Of a stretch of 25,838 bases of DNA, positions 6,828-13,568 are shown piece after piece (the stretch's first letter is position 1; each line of letters starts with the position of its first letter). The notes under the pieces were generated by a model that saw only the letters and a program-made list of their open reading frames with translations, was not told the origin of the DNA and did no database searches. This stretch comes from an uncultured Holdemanella sp. (GTDB lineage Bacteria; Bacillota_I; Bacilli_A; Erysipelotrichales; Erysipelotrichaceae): assembly GCF_934772795.1 (NCBI RefSeq), contig NZ_CAKVMR010000031.1:1-25838 (forward strand), given 5' to 3'. The position numbers and the translations under genes are program-made.

Positions 6828-7463
6828 CTATTTCTGCGTCTTTGTTTCTAATGAATTTGTAATAAATACCAATTCTTGTATAGATGATACCACATCAATA
6901 CTTTTAATGACAACCCCTTTTGGGACCAAAAAATGTTGATGCGTAAAATCAACAATACCATTAATTCCACATTGTACTAATTTATCTACTGTTTCTTGTA
7001 CATCATGTGAAATTGTTAAAATCGCAATACGACATCCTTCAGGAATCTTCGTATCTAGTTCCGACATTGGATACACTTCAACACCAAATTGTGTTCCACA
7101 CTTAGCTGGATCCACATCAAAGGCACATGCGATTTCACCAACAACATAATCCCATTTATTATAATTCATTAACGCACGACCTAAGTTACCAGCTCCGACT
7201 AAAATTATTTTTTCATCAAAATCAACGCCTAGCTGACTATTAAATATATCAATCAGCTTATCCACATCGTATCCATAGCCTTGTTTTCCAAGATTTCCTA
7301 AAAACGAGAAATCACGACGAATTGTCGTAGGTTCAATATCTACAAAGCTCGATAATTCTTTGGACATAATTCGTTCAACGCCATTTTTTTGAAGTTTACG
7401 TAAAGCTTTTAAATATACTGGATACCTCTGTAAAGTTGCTTTGGGCACATTTCTATTCTGCAT
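6828..7463 (-). CDS. rex: Redox-sensing transcriptional repressor Rex
   Basis: A 211-residue Rex. The N-terminal winged helix (about 1-75, with the recognition segment DIEPTTIRRDFSFLG) is followed by a Rossmann domain with the NAD motif GAGNLGRAL (90-98) and a C-terminal swapped helix (SIQELVFITNSL). Rex senses the NADH/NAD+ ratio: high NADH releases it from operators near TTGTGAA-N4-TTCACAA, de-repressing fermentation and respiration genes. The start at 7463 is chosen because GGGGTGAT lies 4-5 nt upstream; a longer frame to 7493 would start within the promoter. The gene has its own promoter overlapped by a Rex-type site, which points to autorepression. Confidence 0.95.
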   Translation of the reverse strand: MQNRNVPKATLQRYPVYLKALRKLQKNGVERIMSKELSSFVDIEPTTIRRDFSFLGNLGKQGYGYDVDKLIDIFNSQLGVDFDEKIILVGAGNLGRALMNYNKWDYVVGEIACAFDVDPAKCGTQFGVEVYPMSELDTKIPEGCRIAILTISHDVQETVDKLVQCGINGIVDFTHQHFLVPKGVVIKSIDVVSSIQELVFITNSLETKTQK

Positions 7464-7483
7464 TTTTATCACCCCACGCAATA

Positions 7484-7513
7484 ATAATATCATATTTGTG
7501 ATATATTTAACAA
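7484..7513 (-). promoter_or_regulatory. rex promoter
   Basis: TTGTTA (7513-7508), an 18-bp spacer, TATTAT (7489-7484). The -35 and most of the spacer are covered by the Rex operator. Confidence 0.65.
7496..7513. promoter_or_regulatory. Rex operator
   Basis: TTGTGATATATTTAACAA on the plus strand is an 18-bp near-palindrome that departs at one main position from the Rex consensus TTGTGAA-N4-TTMACAA. An adjoining perfect palindrome ACAAGTTAACTTGT (7510-7523) adds a second inverted pair of half-sites. Confidence 0.75.
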
Positions 7514-7530
7514 GTTAACTTGTGAAAAAA

Positions 7531-7562
7531 TTTAAAAAACAAAAAAGTCGATTACTCAACTT
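7531..7562 (-). terminator. Terminator of the rapZ-yvcK-whiA operon
   Basis: On the minus strand AAGTTGA/TCGACTT (7562-7556 with 7551-7545, one G-U pair), loop GTAA, followed by TTTTGTTTTTT. It overlaps the last stop codon of the operon. Confidence 0.8.
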
Positions 7563-8161
7563 TAGAAAATCTCTTGATCCACCTGCAACAATGTTGAATC
7601 CACATCTTGAAGAAGTGTTTGAATTCTTGAATCATAAAAATAAGGCACACCCTTCTTTTTCGCAAAAAACAATACAGCAACCCACAGGATCACAAGTAAA
7701 ATAAATGAAACTCTAAAAGGAATGTGAATCAAAAGTACAAACACAAGTAAGAACACAATATACGCAAGTGTATCTAATAAGATAAATCGTTGAAATATAT
7801 TATTCAATGTAACCTGATAATAATCTCTTTTTCTCGATAAAAAAGCTTTCGTAATGGAATCATATTCCTCATTAAATTCCATTTTATTCAAATCCTTCTG
7901 ATTGTCTTTATGTTCTTTATAAAATACAACTTCTTGCATTCTTAAAAGACAAAACAACATGGCCTGTTTATTTTCGTCTTTCGAAAATTTTTGATAATAC
8001 AATTCCAATAACTTTAAATAATCATTATCCGAAATTGGTTTTCCAACCATATTCTGTGCAATGACTTCTAAACGTTCTGTTAATACATCCGAAAATACAA
8101 GAATGTTATTTTGAGCACGCCTCTCAATCTCTTTTAAAGCCCCAAGAAAATGATCAGCCAC
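7562..8161 (-). CDS. Two-TM membrane protein of unknown function
   Basis: About 199 residues. The first 120 are soluble, charged and helical (ADHFLGALKEIERRAQNN near the start); then come two hydrophobic segments, roughly FILLDTLAYIVFLLVFVLLI and SFILLVILWVAVLFFA, separated by a very short turn, and a short C-terminal helix. I recognise no family. The start is taken as GTG at 8161: it has TTAAGG 6 nt upstream and overlaps the previous gene by 8 nt, matching the coupling seen along the whole operon; the ATG at 8218 would overlap the upstream gene by 65 nt and has no ribosome binding site. It is the last of eight coupled genes and ends in a terminator. Both ends of the protein are probably cytoplasmic. 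Confidence 0.65.
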   Translation of the reverse strand: MADHFLGALKEIERRAQNNILVFSDVLTERLEVIAQNMVGKPISDNDYLKLLELYYQKFSKDENKQAMLFCLLRMQEVVFYKEHKDNQKDLNKMEFNEEYDSITKAFLSRKRDYYQVTLNNIFQRFILLDTLAYIVFLLVFVLLIHIPFRVSFILLVILWVAVLFFAKKKGVPYFYDSRIQTLLQDVDSTLLQVDQEIF

Positions 8162-8402
8162 GATATGCCTTAAGTGCACATGCGATTTGATCTGGACAAG
8201 ATGTTGGCTTATTTCCACATGTTACTCCAGTCAAAGTATCGATAACTTCATCTACACTTCTACCCTTCAATAAGCATCCAATTCCTTTTAAATTTCCATT
8301 GCATCCACCAATGGCCTCAAAACTTTTAATAATTCCATCTTCAATTTCAAAATTGAATTGACGACTACAAACACCCTTTGGTGTGTAACTATATTTTTCC
8401 AT
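8154..8402 (-). CDS. TSCPD domain-containing protein
   Basis: 82 residues with six cysteines: C12, C34 (in GGCNGN), C43, C62, C69 (in TSCPDQ) and C75. The TSCPD module is known as the zinc-binding C-terminal part of adenosylcobalamin-dependent ribonucleotide reductases and as a free-standing small protein in anaerobic Bacillota; this is the free-standing type, whose role is not established. Start: ATG at 8402 with GGAGG 5 nt upstream; an in-frame GTG 12 nt earlier overlaps that site. It overlaps the Gx-family gene by 14 nt and the next gene by 8 nt. The cysteine layout suggests zinc or a redox role. It is placed among membrane and thiol-containing proteins in this operon. Confidence 0.85.
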   Translation of the reverse strand: MEKYSYTPKGVCSRQFNFEIEDGIIKSFEAIGGCNGNLKGIGCLLKGRSVDEVIDTLTGVTCGNKPTSCPDQIACALKAYRG

Positions 8403-8898
8403 AATTTCCTCCACTTAATCGGTCTAAGACCTTTCTACATACTACTGCTATTAATATACCACTCACAATGGACAATGCCAAAAGAATTGGTAAAAACAAC
8501 TGCATAAAATACTGTTGGTAAATCCAAGTAATTGCGATTACTTGTCCTATATTATGAAAGCTAGCTCCAAGTATACTAACTCCATAAATCGAAAACACTT
8601 TACTTCGATAAGCTAAGATCATCGCAATACAAGCCAAAATACCACCGCTTAATGAAAGCCAAAACGAAACAGAAAATAACATTCCCTGCATCAAGCTCGA
8701 TAAAAAGATACGAAGCAACGATACATAAGCCAATGATTTTTCATCATACATATAAAGGGCAAATAAGCCAGCAATATTTGCCAAGCCAATCTTATATCCA
8801 GGAACAATCATAAATATACCTACAAAGCTTTCTAAAAGCTGCAACAATATACCGGCCGCAACCAAGAAAGCTAAAATGACACTTTTCTTGACCCTCAT
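8389..8898 (-). CDS. Gx transporter family membrane protein (Hpre_diP_synt_I family)
   Basis: 169 residues with about five membrane segments. The blocks PGYKIGLANIAGLFALY, LRIFLSSLMQG, SLSGGILACIAM and YGVSILGASFHNIGQ are typical of the family often misnamed heptaprenyl diphosphate synthase component I and now called Gx transporter. The fold resembles small ECF-type S components, so a small-molecule or vitamin carrier is plausible. The gene overlaps the NusG domain II gene by 4 nt (ATGA). In Firmicutes these two families are regularly neighbours, often near flavin- or quinone-linked membrane redox genes; no such gene is visible here. The substrate is unknown. Confidence 0.85.
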   Translation of the reverse strand: MRVKKSVILAFLVAAGILLQLLESFVGIFMIVPGYKIGLANIAGLFALYMYDEKSLAYVSLLRIFLSSLMQGMLFSVSFWLSLSGGILACIAMILAYRSKVFSIYGVSILGASFHNIGQVIAITWIYQQYFMQLFLPILLALSIVSGILIAVVCRKVLDRLSGGNYGKI

Positions 8899-9251
8899 TG
8901 TATCACCGTATCCTGACTGGCTTCTTTTTCAATTTTTACCACTGTCTCATTGGGCAAACATACAATGGGTACATTGGCATCCGAAACATAGCCTTGTTTC
9001 GAACAATAATGATGTGGACTCTTTTCTTGTGTAACACGCACTTTTTTCTGTTTAACCTCAATATGCACTTTTCCAAGCTTTCCATTTACGACATACGTTT
9101 TATCTTTTGATAAATCAATTCGCAACACTTGTTTTTCCTTAACATATACACTCGCATAAGCATTTTCATTTTTACTAAAAAACAAAGGAACACATAGTAC
9201 TACCGCTATGATCATAATGCATACTATCAGAATTTTATCTGCCTTTTTCAT
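8895..9251 (-). CDS. NusG domain II-containing protein
   Basis: 118 residues: an N-terminal membrane segment (about 7-25) followed by an extracellular domain of the NusG_II type. The conserved tail SPHHYCSKQGYVSDANVPIVCLPNE is visible as SPHHYCSKQG (78-87) and IVCLPNE (96-102), with C83 and C98 likely to form a disulfide. Unlike true NusG it has no KOW or transcription-factor part and faces outward. It overlaps the lipoprotein gene by 1 nt (TAATG) and the Gx gene by 4 nt. The function is not established; the genomic link with the Gx family suggests an accessory role at the membrane. Confidence 0.85.
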   Translation of the reverse strand: MKKADKILIVCIMIIAVVLCVPLFFSKNENAYASVYVKEKQVLRIDLSKDKTYVVNGKLGKVHIEVKQKKVRVTQEKSPHHYCSKQGYVSDANVPIVCLPNETVVKIEKEASQDTVIQ

Positions 9252-9772
9252 TATTGAACGACCACACTTACATTTTTCGTAACAGAATTTCCAAAACGAT
9301 CACTGATTTTTACTTGCACATCCTGCGTTGATGCAGTAGACGTATCTACATTCGCTTCAAAAGTAACTCCCGATAAATCTGTCGCATGAAAGTAGGAATT
9401 CCAATCAATATTCTGTCCAACCCCAATTGTGATTTGACTCACTTCACTTGCACAAACTGGAGCCGTTGTATCTTTAACTTTTATTACGAAAGGATACTCT
9501 TTACTTCCGTCCACAATCGCAAAGTCATATTCCCCAACAACCAAATAATCCATTCCAGATGTCATAAAGCGATTATTTTTCTTATCTACACCAACACTTT
9601 TTGAAACAACTTTTAAGTGAGATGAAAAAGTCGCATTTTTTAAATATAAAGTTGGATTGGCATAAATATCTTTTCCAAGTTCAATCGTGAACATCGATTT
9701 TTTTAATTGAACCCCCAAGGAACATGCACACAATAAGAATGATAAACCTATAATTCCTATTTTTTTAAGCAT
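9251..9772 (-). CDS. Lipoprotein with Ig-like repeats
   Basis: 173 residues. A lipoprotein signal (KKIGIIGLSFLLCAC, lipid-anchored Cys probably C17) is followed by two beta-rich stretches: about 25-95 (ending YDFAIVDGSKEYPFVIKVKD) and 98-173, which begins TTAPVC and ends FGNSVTKNVSVVV. The pattern of a D-x-TAP junction and a closing D-x-x-GN-x-x-x-x-x-V-x-V is that of bacterial Ig-like or HYR-like surface domains. The protein is therefore exported and surface-held, probably for binding rather than catalysis. It overlaps whiA by 8 nt, with GGAGG upstream inside whiA. I do not recognise a specific family. Confidence 0.7.
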   Translation of the reverse strand: MLKKIGIIGLSFLLCACSLGVQLKKSMFTIELGKDIYANPTLYLKNATFSSHLKVVSKSVGVDKKNNRFMTSGMDYLVVGEYDFAIVDGSKEYPFVIKVKDTTAPVCASEVSQITIGVGQNIDWNSYFHATDLSGVTFEANVDTSTASTQDVQVKISDRFGNSVTKNVSVVVQ

Positions 9773-10712
9773 CGAATTCCTCCTTTAATTCTGAAGCCAT
9801 CTGCTTCACTTTCGCTAAGCGATGCTTCATTCCAGACTTTGAAATATCTTCACCAAATTCATTTTTACACTCTAAACACAACTCATTTAGATTGGCCTCT
9901 GGATACATTTTGCGAATTTGCATCGCATGCATAATTTTTTCTGGAATTACAATATTTTTAGCATGACTCTCTAAAAACTCAATAGCCTCTAACTGCGATT
10001 TTGCCGCCTTTAAACTCTTTACTTCATTAGCAACCTCACAATTATCAAGGCGCGTGATCTGATTATAGAAATCTCTTTGAATTCTAGAATCTTCAAATTC
10101 AAACAACGCATTCGAAGCATTACATAAACGCAAGAAGTCAGCAATTTTATCTCCCGCTTTTATATATACTACATAAACACTTTTTCTTTCGATGACTTTT
10201 GCCGGCAAATAAAAACGCTGCATTAATTTTTGAACGCTGAACGCCAAATCTTTTTCCTGACTTGACATTTCTAGATGATAATTGCTCGATTTTGGTGAGT
10301 TGATACTGCCACTAGCCAAAAAACACCCTTGCAGATAAGCTCTAGCCATCTTTTCAGATCGAACCATTTTTACGCTTGGTGTATAACGCAAACCTGTATC
10401 TGTTAAAATCTGAAGATCTTCCAATATTTCTTGAGCCTTATCAAACACTTGAATACGATATATGTTATTTTTCTTTAACTGCATTTTTTTCAACACAGAA
10501 AGACGAGGATCCACATCATATAACGTTTTCATAATTTGAAAGACATGTTTGGCAATGGTTGCATTTTCAGTTTGAAACGACAAATACATACCTTGCCAGT
10601 TCATATGTAAACTTGCTCGCATTTGAAAAAGGGCACATAATTGTGCCTTCATCATTTGAGCATCGATTTCTTCTTTACAAATTTCTTTTTTAATTTCAGA
10701 TGTAAAGGACAA
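9765..10712 (-). CDS. whiA: DNA-binding protein WhiA
   Basis: 315 residues, the normal length. WhiA joins a degenerate LAGLIDADG homing-endonuclease fold (about 85-200: RAYLQGCFLASGSINSPKSS, YHLEMSSQEKD) to a C-terminal helix-turn-helix (about 260-310: MYPEANLNELCLECKNEFGE, SKSGMKHRLAKV). In Bacillota it affects cell division and chromosome segregation rather than sporulation alone. The gene starts with TTG at 10712: AAGGGGG lies 7 nt upstream and overlaps the yvcK stop region. The rare start may lower translation relative to yvcK. It is third in the coupled rapZ-yvcK-whiA run, the conserved Bacillota order. Confidence 0.95.
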   Translation of the reverse strand: MSFTSEIKKEICKEEIDAQMMKAQLCALFQMRASLHMNWQGMYLSFQTENATIAKHVFQIMKTLYDVDPRLSVLKKMQLKKNNIYRIQVFDKAQEILEDLQILTDTGLRYTPSVKMVRSEKMARAYLQGCFLASGSINSPKSSNYHLEMSSQEKDLAFSVQKLMQRFYLPAKVIERKSVYVVYIKAGDKIADFLRLCNASNALFEFEDSRIQRDFYNQITRLDNCEVANEVKSLKAAKSQLEAIEFLESHAKNIVIPEKIMHAMQIRKMYPEANLNELCLECKNEFGEDISKSGMKHRLAKVKQMASELKEEFDA

Positions 10713-10714
10713 GT

Positions 10715-11662
10715 CTATACCCCCTTGATCAATTCTTCTACCACTTCTTTGACAGCCATTGGATTATGACGAATACGCCCTTTGGCATCCAACGCCAACA
10801 AATCTCTTTGTATAATAGCATAGTCTGTTGCTTCATTTCCAATACAAATTGGATAACTATTTTGTGAAGCATACATATCTAAAACTTCCTGAGGTAATTT
10901 GGACTGGTTAACCACAACTAGATCTACTGGATGTTTAAACGAATGCTTTTCAATCGCGTTAATATGATCCTGAACCGTATATCCATCCGTTTCTCCAGGC
11001 TGAGACATGGCATTACAAAAATAGATTTTCTTACAAGGGTTCTTTTCAATGGCTTTTGAGATATCCGAAATAATTAGATTGGGCATAATTGAAGTATATA
11101 AAGATCCAATACCATAAATAATCAAATCAGCATTTTTAATAGCTTCAATAGCCGGTTTATATGCATGCACATAATTCTGATAAAAAACATGATCGATACT
11201 GTTACATACTGTTGGAATATTTTTTTCTCCACGAACCAATGTTCCATCTTTCATCATGGCATATAATGTAACAACATCCAATGTACTTGGAAGAATATTC
11301 CCCTTCACATTTAATACTCTCGAAATTGATTCAATAGCTCCCATAAATGAGCCTGTAGTATTGATCATTGCCAAGAAAATCAAGTTTCCTAGATTATGAC
11401 CACCCACATCTTCGCTTCCTTCAAAACGATAATTCAACAAATCAGAGAAAAAGCCTTCATCTTCTTCATCGGCCATGGCACATAAAACATGTCGAATATC
11501 TCCAACTGCAGGAATATTGTATATATCACGAATTCTTCCCGTACTGCCACCATCATCGGCTACTGTAACAATGGCCGTTAAATCAACATCTTCCAATCGT
11601 TTCATGCCCTTTAACATGCTTGAAAGACCTGTACCCCCACCAATTACGACTATTTTTTTCAT
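10715..11662 (-). CDS. yvcK: YvcK family protein (gluconeogenesis factor, CofD-like)
   Basis: 315 residues with the CofD-like Rossmann fold: VVIGGGTGLSSMLKGMK (4-20), VTVADDGGSTGRIR, and AVGDIRHVLCAMADEEDE. In Bacillus, YvcK binds UDP-GlcNAc, is needed for growth on gluconeogenic carbon sources and for proper localisation of PBP1, and is a target of Ser/Thr kinase PrkC. The GGHNLGN block (about residue 88) is the usual ligand-site segment. It overlaps rapZ by 4 nt (ATGA) and is followed by whiA after 2 nt. Nothing is missing. Confidence 0.96.
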   Translation of the reverse strand: MKKIVVIGGGTGLSSMLKGMKRLEDVDLTAIVTVADDGGSTGRIRDIYNIPAVGDIRHVLCAMADEEDEGFFSDLLNYRFEGSEDVGGHNLGNLIFLAMINTTGSFMGAIESISRVLNVKGNILPSTLDVVTLYAMMKDGTLVRGEKNIPTVCNSIDHVFYQNYVHAYKPAIEAIKNADLIIYGIGSLYTSIMPNLIISDISKAIEKNPCKKIYFCNAMSQPGETDGYTVQDHINAIEKHSFKHPVDLVVVNQSKLPQEVLDMYASQNSYPICIGNEATDYAIIQRDLLALDAKGRIRHNPMAVKEVVEELIKGV

Positions 11663-12519
11663 TCTTCATCAACTCCAATATCACGATGCGATTTAAAACA
11701 ACGATATGTATCTTTATATTCATCATACAACCAGTTACAAATCGAAACCGAGCGATGCTGACCACCTGTACATCCAATCGCAACAATCATATGGGACTTG
11801 TTCTGTTTCTCATATTGTGAGAACACAAAATCACAATAATCCTTTAATTTCACAATAAACTCTTGTGTTTCTGGTTTATCCATTACATAGTCATATACTT
11901 CTTTTTGATTTCCTGTTTTCTCTCGAAGCAATGGATCATAAAATGGGTTTGGCAAGAAACGAACATCAATCACCATATCCGCATCTAATGGTACGCCATG
12001 TTTAAAGCCAAAAGATTGGAACGTAACTGTAAACACGCTTCTTTGTGCACTTTTAAACCGATGTAAAACACGACTTGCCAAAGCAGAAGTACTTAATTTT
12101 GTCGTATCAATATGAATTGTATTCTGTGAATTTTCTTGTAGATGATCCAAAAAATCACGTTCTACTTCAATCGCATCTTCTAATGTTGTAGCCAAATGAT
12201 TCACAATCATAGGGTGTTGTCTTCTTGTAAAGCGATAACGCAACAACAATTCTTCGTCGCTGCAATCTAGAAATAAGATTTGAAGATCGCGGTTGATATT
12301 TTCAAAGTAGCTCACAAAGGCCTGGTAATCAATAGCGCTCACACTAAGTGCCACATTTTTATAGTGAGACTCATCCTTTCTTAATAACTCTTCTAAATTA
12401 TCCAACAATTCCTTAGGAAAATTATCCATACAATAATAGCCTAGATCTTCTAGAGCATTCATTGCACTTGATTTTCCAGCCCCTGACATACCTGTCACAA
12501 GAACAATTTTATTTTCCAT
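11659..12519 (-). CDS. rapZ: RNase adapter protein RapZ (YvcJ)
   Basis: 286 residues. The N-terminal P-loop kinase-like domain carries GMSGAGKSS (10-18); the C-terminal domain carries IGCTGGQHRSVSICNWL near residue 260, the hallmark of RapZ. In Enterobacteria RapZ binds GlcN6P and directs decay of the GlmZ sRNA; in Bacillus YvcJ is a nucleotide-binding protein linked to competence, and its RNA role is not settled. Start: an ATG at 12531 lies directly against AAAAGG and is too close, so ATG at 12519 is used; a GTG at 12525 with 5-nt spacing is a real alternative. The gene is first of an eight-gene coupled operon with a strong promoter just upstream. Confidence 0.95.
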   Translation of the reverse strand: MENKIVLVTGMSGAGKSSAMNALEDLGYYCMDNFPKELLDNLEELLRKDESHYKNVALSVSAIDYQAFVSYFENINRDLQILFLDCSDEELLLRYRFTRRQHPMIVNHLATTLEDAIEVERDFLDHLQENSQNTIHIDTTKLSTSALASRVLHRFKSAQRSVFTVTFQSFGFKHGVPLDADMVIDVRFLPNPFYDPLLREKTGNQKEVYDYVMDKPETQEFIVKLKDYCDFVFSQYEKQNKSHMIVAIGCTGGQHRSVSICNWLYDEYKDTYRCFKSHRDIGVDEE

Positions 12520-12542
12520 AATCACACACATCCTTTTTATAA

Positions 12543-12571
12543 ATTATACCAACATTTGAACTTGAGTACAA
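12543..12571 (-). promoter_or_regulatory. Promoter of the rapZ operon
   Basis: TTGTAC (12571-12566), a 17-bp spacer, TATAAT (12548-12543), followed by TTATAAAAAGG. The perfect -10 suggests strong expression of the whole eight-gene run. Confidence 0.8.
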
Positions 12572-12584
12572 TTTTGACTATCAT
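12556..12584 (+). promoter_or_regulatory. Promoter of the HAD-like gene, overlapping the rapZ promoter
   Basis: TTGAAC (12556-12561), a 17-bp spacer, TATCAT (12579-12584); an alternative is TTGAGT with TATAAA 16 bp later. AGGAGG (12591-12596) follows. Its -35 lies inside the spacer of the divergent rapZ promoter, so only one polymerase can bind at a time. Confidence 0.55.
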
Positions 12585-12603
12585 ATAAACAGGAGGAACA
12601 CAT

Positions 12604-13125
12604 ATGAAACCATGTATATTTTTAGATATCGATGGAGTAATCAATCCGAGTCGTAAAAAGAATTCCTATTGTCTCGATTACAATTTACCAGATGTTTTGG
12701 CCAAAAAATTAAACCACCCAAAAATTGCCACACTAAACGCATATTTAGTCAATCAAGTGTATTATTGTTTTTCAAAAGAAAGTATCCAACTTTTGAAGCA
12801 ACTCATTGAAAAATATGACGCTCAAATCATCATCACAAGTTCATGGAGAATTGTATATTCTTTAGAACAACTTCAGACCATGTTTGACATCTTTGATTTA
12901 GGAAAATATGTTAAATCCGTTACCACTTTAATTAATCCACGCACAAAAGCTATTCAAGAATTTATTAATGAAAACAATGTGACAAGTTATATTGTTTTAG
13001 ATGATTTTGACATGTCCAACGCTTTCGATTATCATTTTGTTTATGTTCGCCACTACTTTAAAGACCTCGACTACAAAAAAGCGGACTACGCTTTATTTAT
13101 TCAACAAAAGGAGTTATCGAATTGA
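12604..13125 (+). CDS. HAD-like hydrolase domain protein
   Basis: 173 residues. Motif I is FLDIDGVIN (6-14, nucleophile D8, acid D10), motif II is ITSSWR (77-82), and the metal-binding motif IV is VLDDFD (131-136). The combination of a short DGVIN motif, TSSWR and a late DDxD without a large cap is that of the HAD domain found in Swiss-army-knife RNA repair proteins and related free-standing phosphatases. A phosphatase role is likely; the substrate is unknown. AGGAGG lies 8 nt before the ATG. It is the first of a plus-strand pair with a VanZ-like gene (4-nt overlap) and is divergent from rapZ. Confidence 0.8.
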   Translation: MKPCIFLDIDGVINPSRKKNSYCLDYNLPDVLAKKLNHPKIATLNAYLVNQVYYCFSKESIQLLKQLIEKYDAQIIITSSWRIVYSLEQLQTMFDIFDLGKYVKSVTTLINPRTKAIQEFINENNVTSYIVLDDFDMSNAFDYHFVYVRHYFKDLDYKKADYALFIQQKELSN

Positions 13126-13529
13126 AAAAACACATATTTACCATTCTTACAATTTGTAACATGTTACTGATATTTTACTTTTCCAGTCAAAACGCAGACC
13201 AATCCACCCAAACAAGTGCCTGGTTTTTACAATTTTTACCATTTTCTATGCATGTTGTTCGTAAACTCGCACATTTTACAATTTATGCTCTGCTAGGATT
13301 CAACGCATTCTACATGTATAAGAATTATGGTGTAAAACACTACGCACTATATGCTTTGATTACATGTATTCTATATGCTTGTAGTGATGAATGGCATCAG
13401 TCTTTTGTCTCAGGAAGAAGCCCACAGATTACAGACATATGCATTGATACTTGCGGTGCTTTATCCCTAATTCTATTAAATATTGGTGTAATTCGATTAA
13501 GAAAGTCCCAGAAAACGCTTCAAAATTGA
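13122..13529 (+). CDS. VanZ family membrane protein
   Basis: 135 residues with four membrane segments (about 5-20, 44-64, 71-88, 105-124). The VanZ signature is present: FSSQNADQS after the first segment, RKLAHFTIYALLG, and DEWHQSFVSGR with the following acidic positions (PQITDICIDTCGAL). VanZ gives low-level teicoplanin resistance in enterococci; chromosomal relatives like this one have no proven role. The start codon is TTG at 13122, overlapping the previous stop as TTGA, with AAAGGAG 8 nt upstream. Its stop lies inside the -35 of the next promoter. Confidence 0.85.
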   Translation: MKKHIFTILTICNMLLIFYFSSQNADQSTQTSAWFLQFLPFSMHVVRKLAHFTIYALLGFNAFYMYKNYGVKHYALYALITCILYACSDEWHQSFVSGRSPQITDICIDTCGALSLILLNIGVIRLRKSQKTLQN

Positions 13530-13553
13530 CAATAAAATGAATTGTGCTACGAT
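13526..13553 (+). promoter_or_regulatory. Promoter of the DUF4015 hydrolase gene
   Basis: TTGACA (13526-13531), a 16-bp spacer, TACGAT (13548-13553). The -35 overlaps the VanZ stop codon. The predicted start is only about 9 nt before the ATG, so the leader would be very short. Confidence 0.45.
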
Positions 13554-13568
13554 TCTAGTGGTGATTAT

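Noticed and set aside
8389..8898. Heptaprenyl diphosphate synthase component I
   Set aside because: The name is a legacy label for this family; the protein is a multi-pass membrane protein with no prenyl-synthase motifs, so the Gx transporter family name is used.
13122..13529. Glycopeptide resistance determinant
   Set aside because: VanZ-like proteins are common chromosomal genes; no vanHAX or vanRS partner is present, so a resistance call is not supported.
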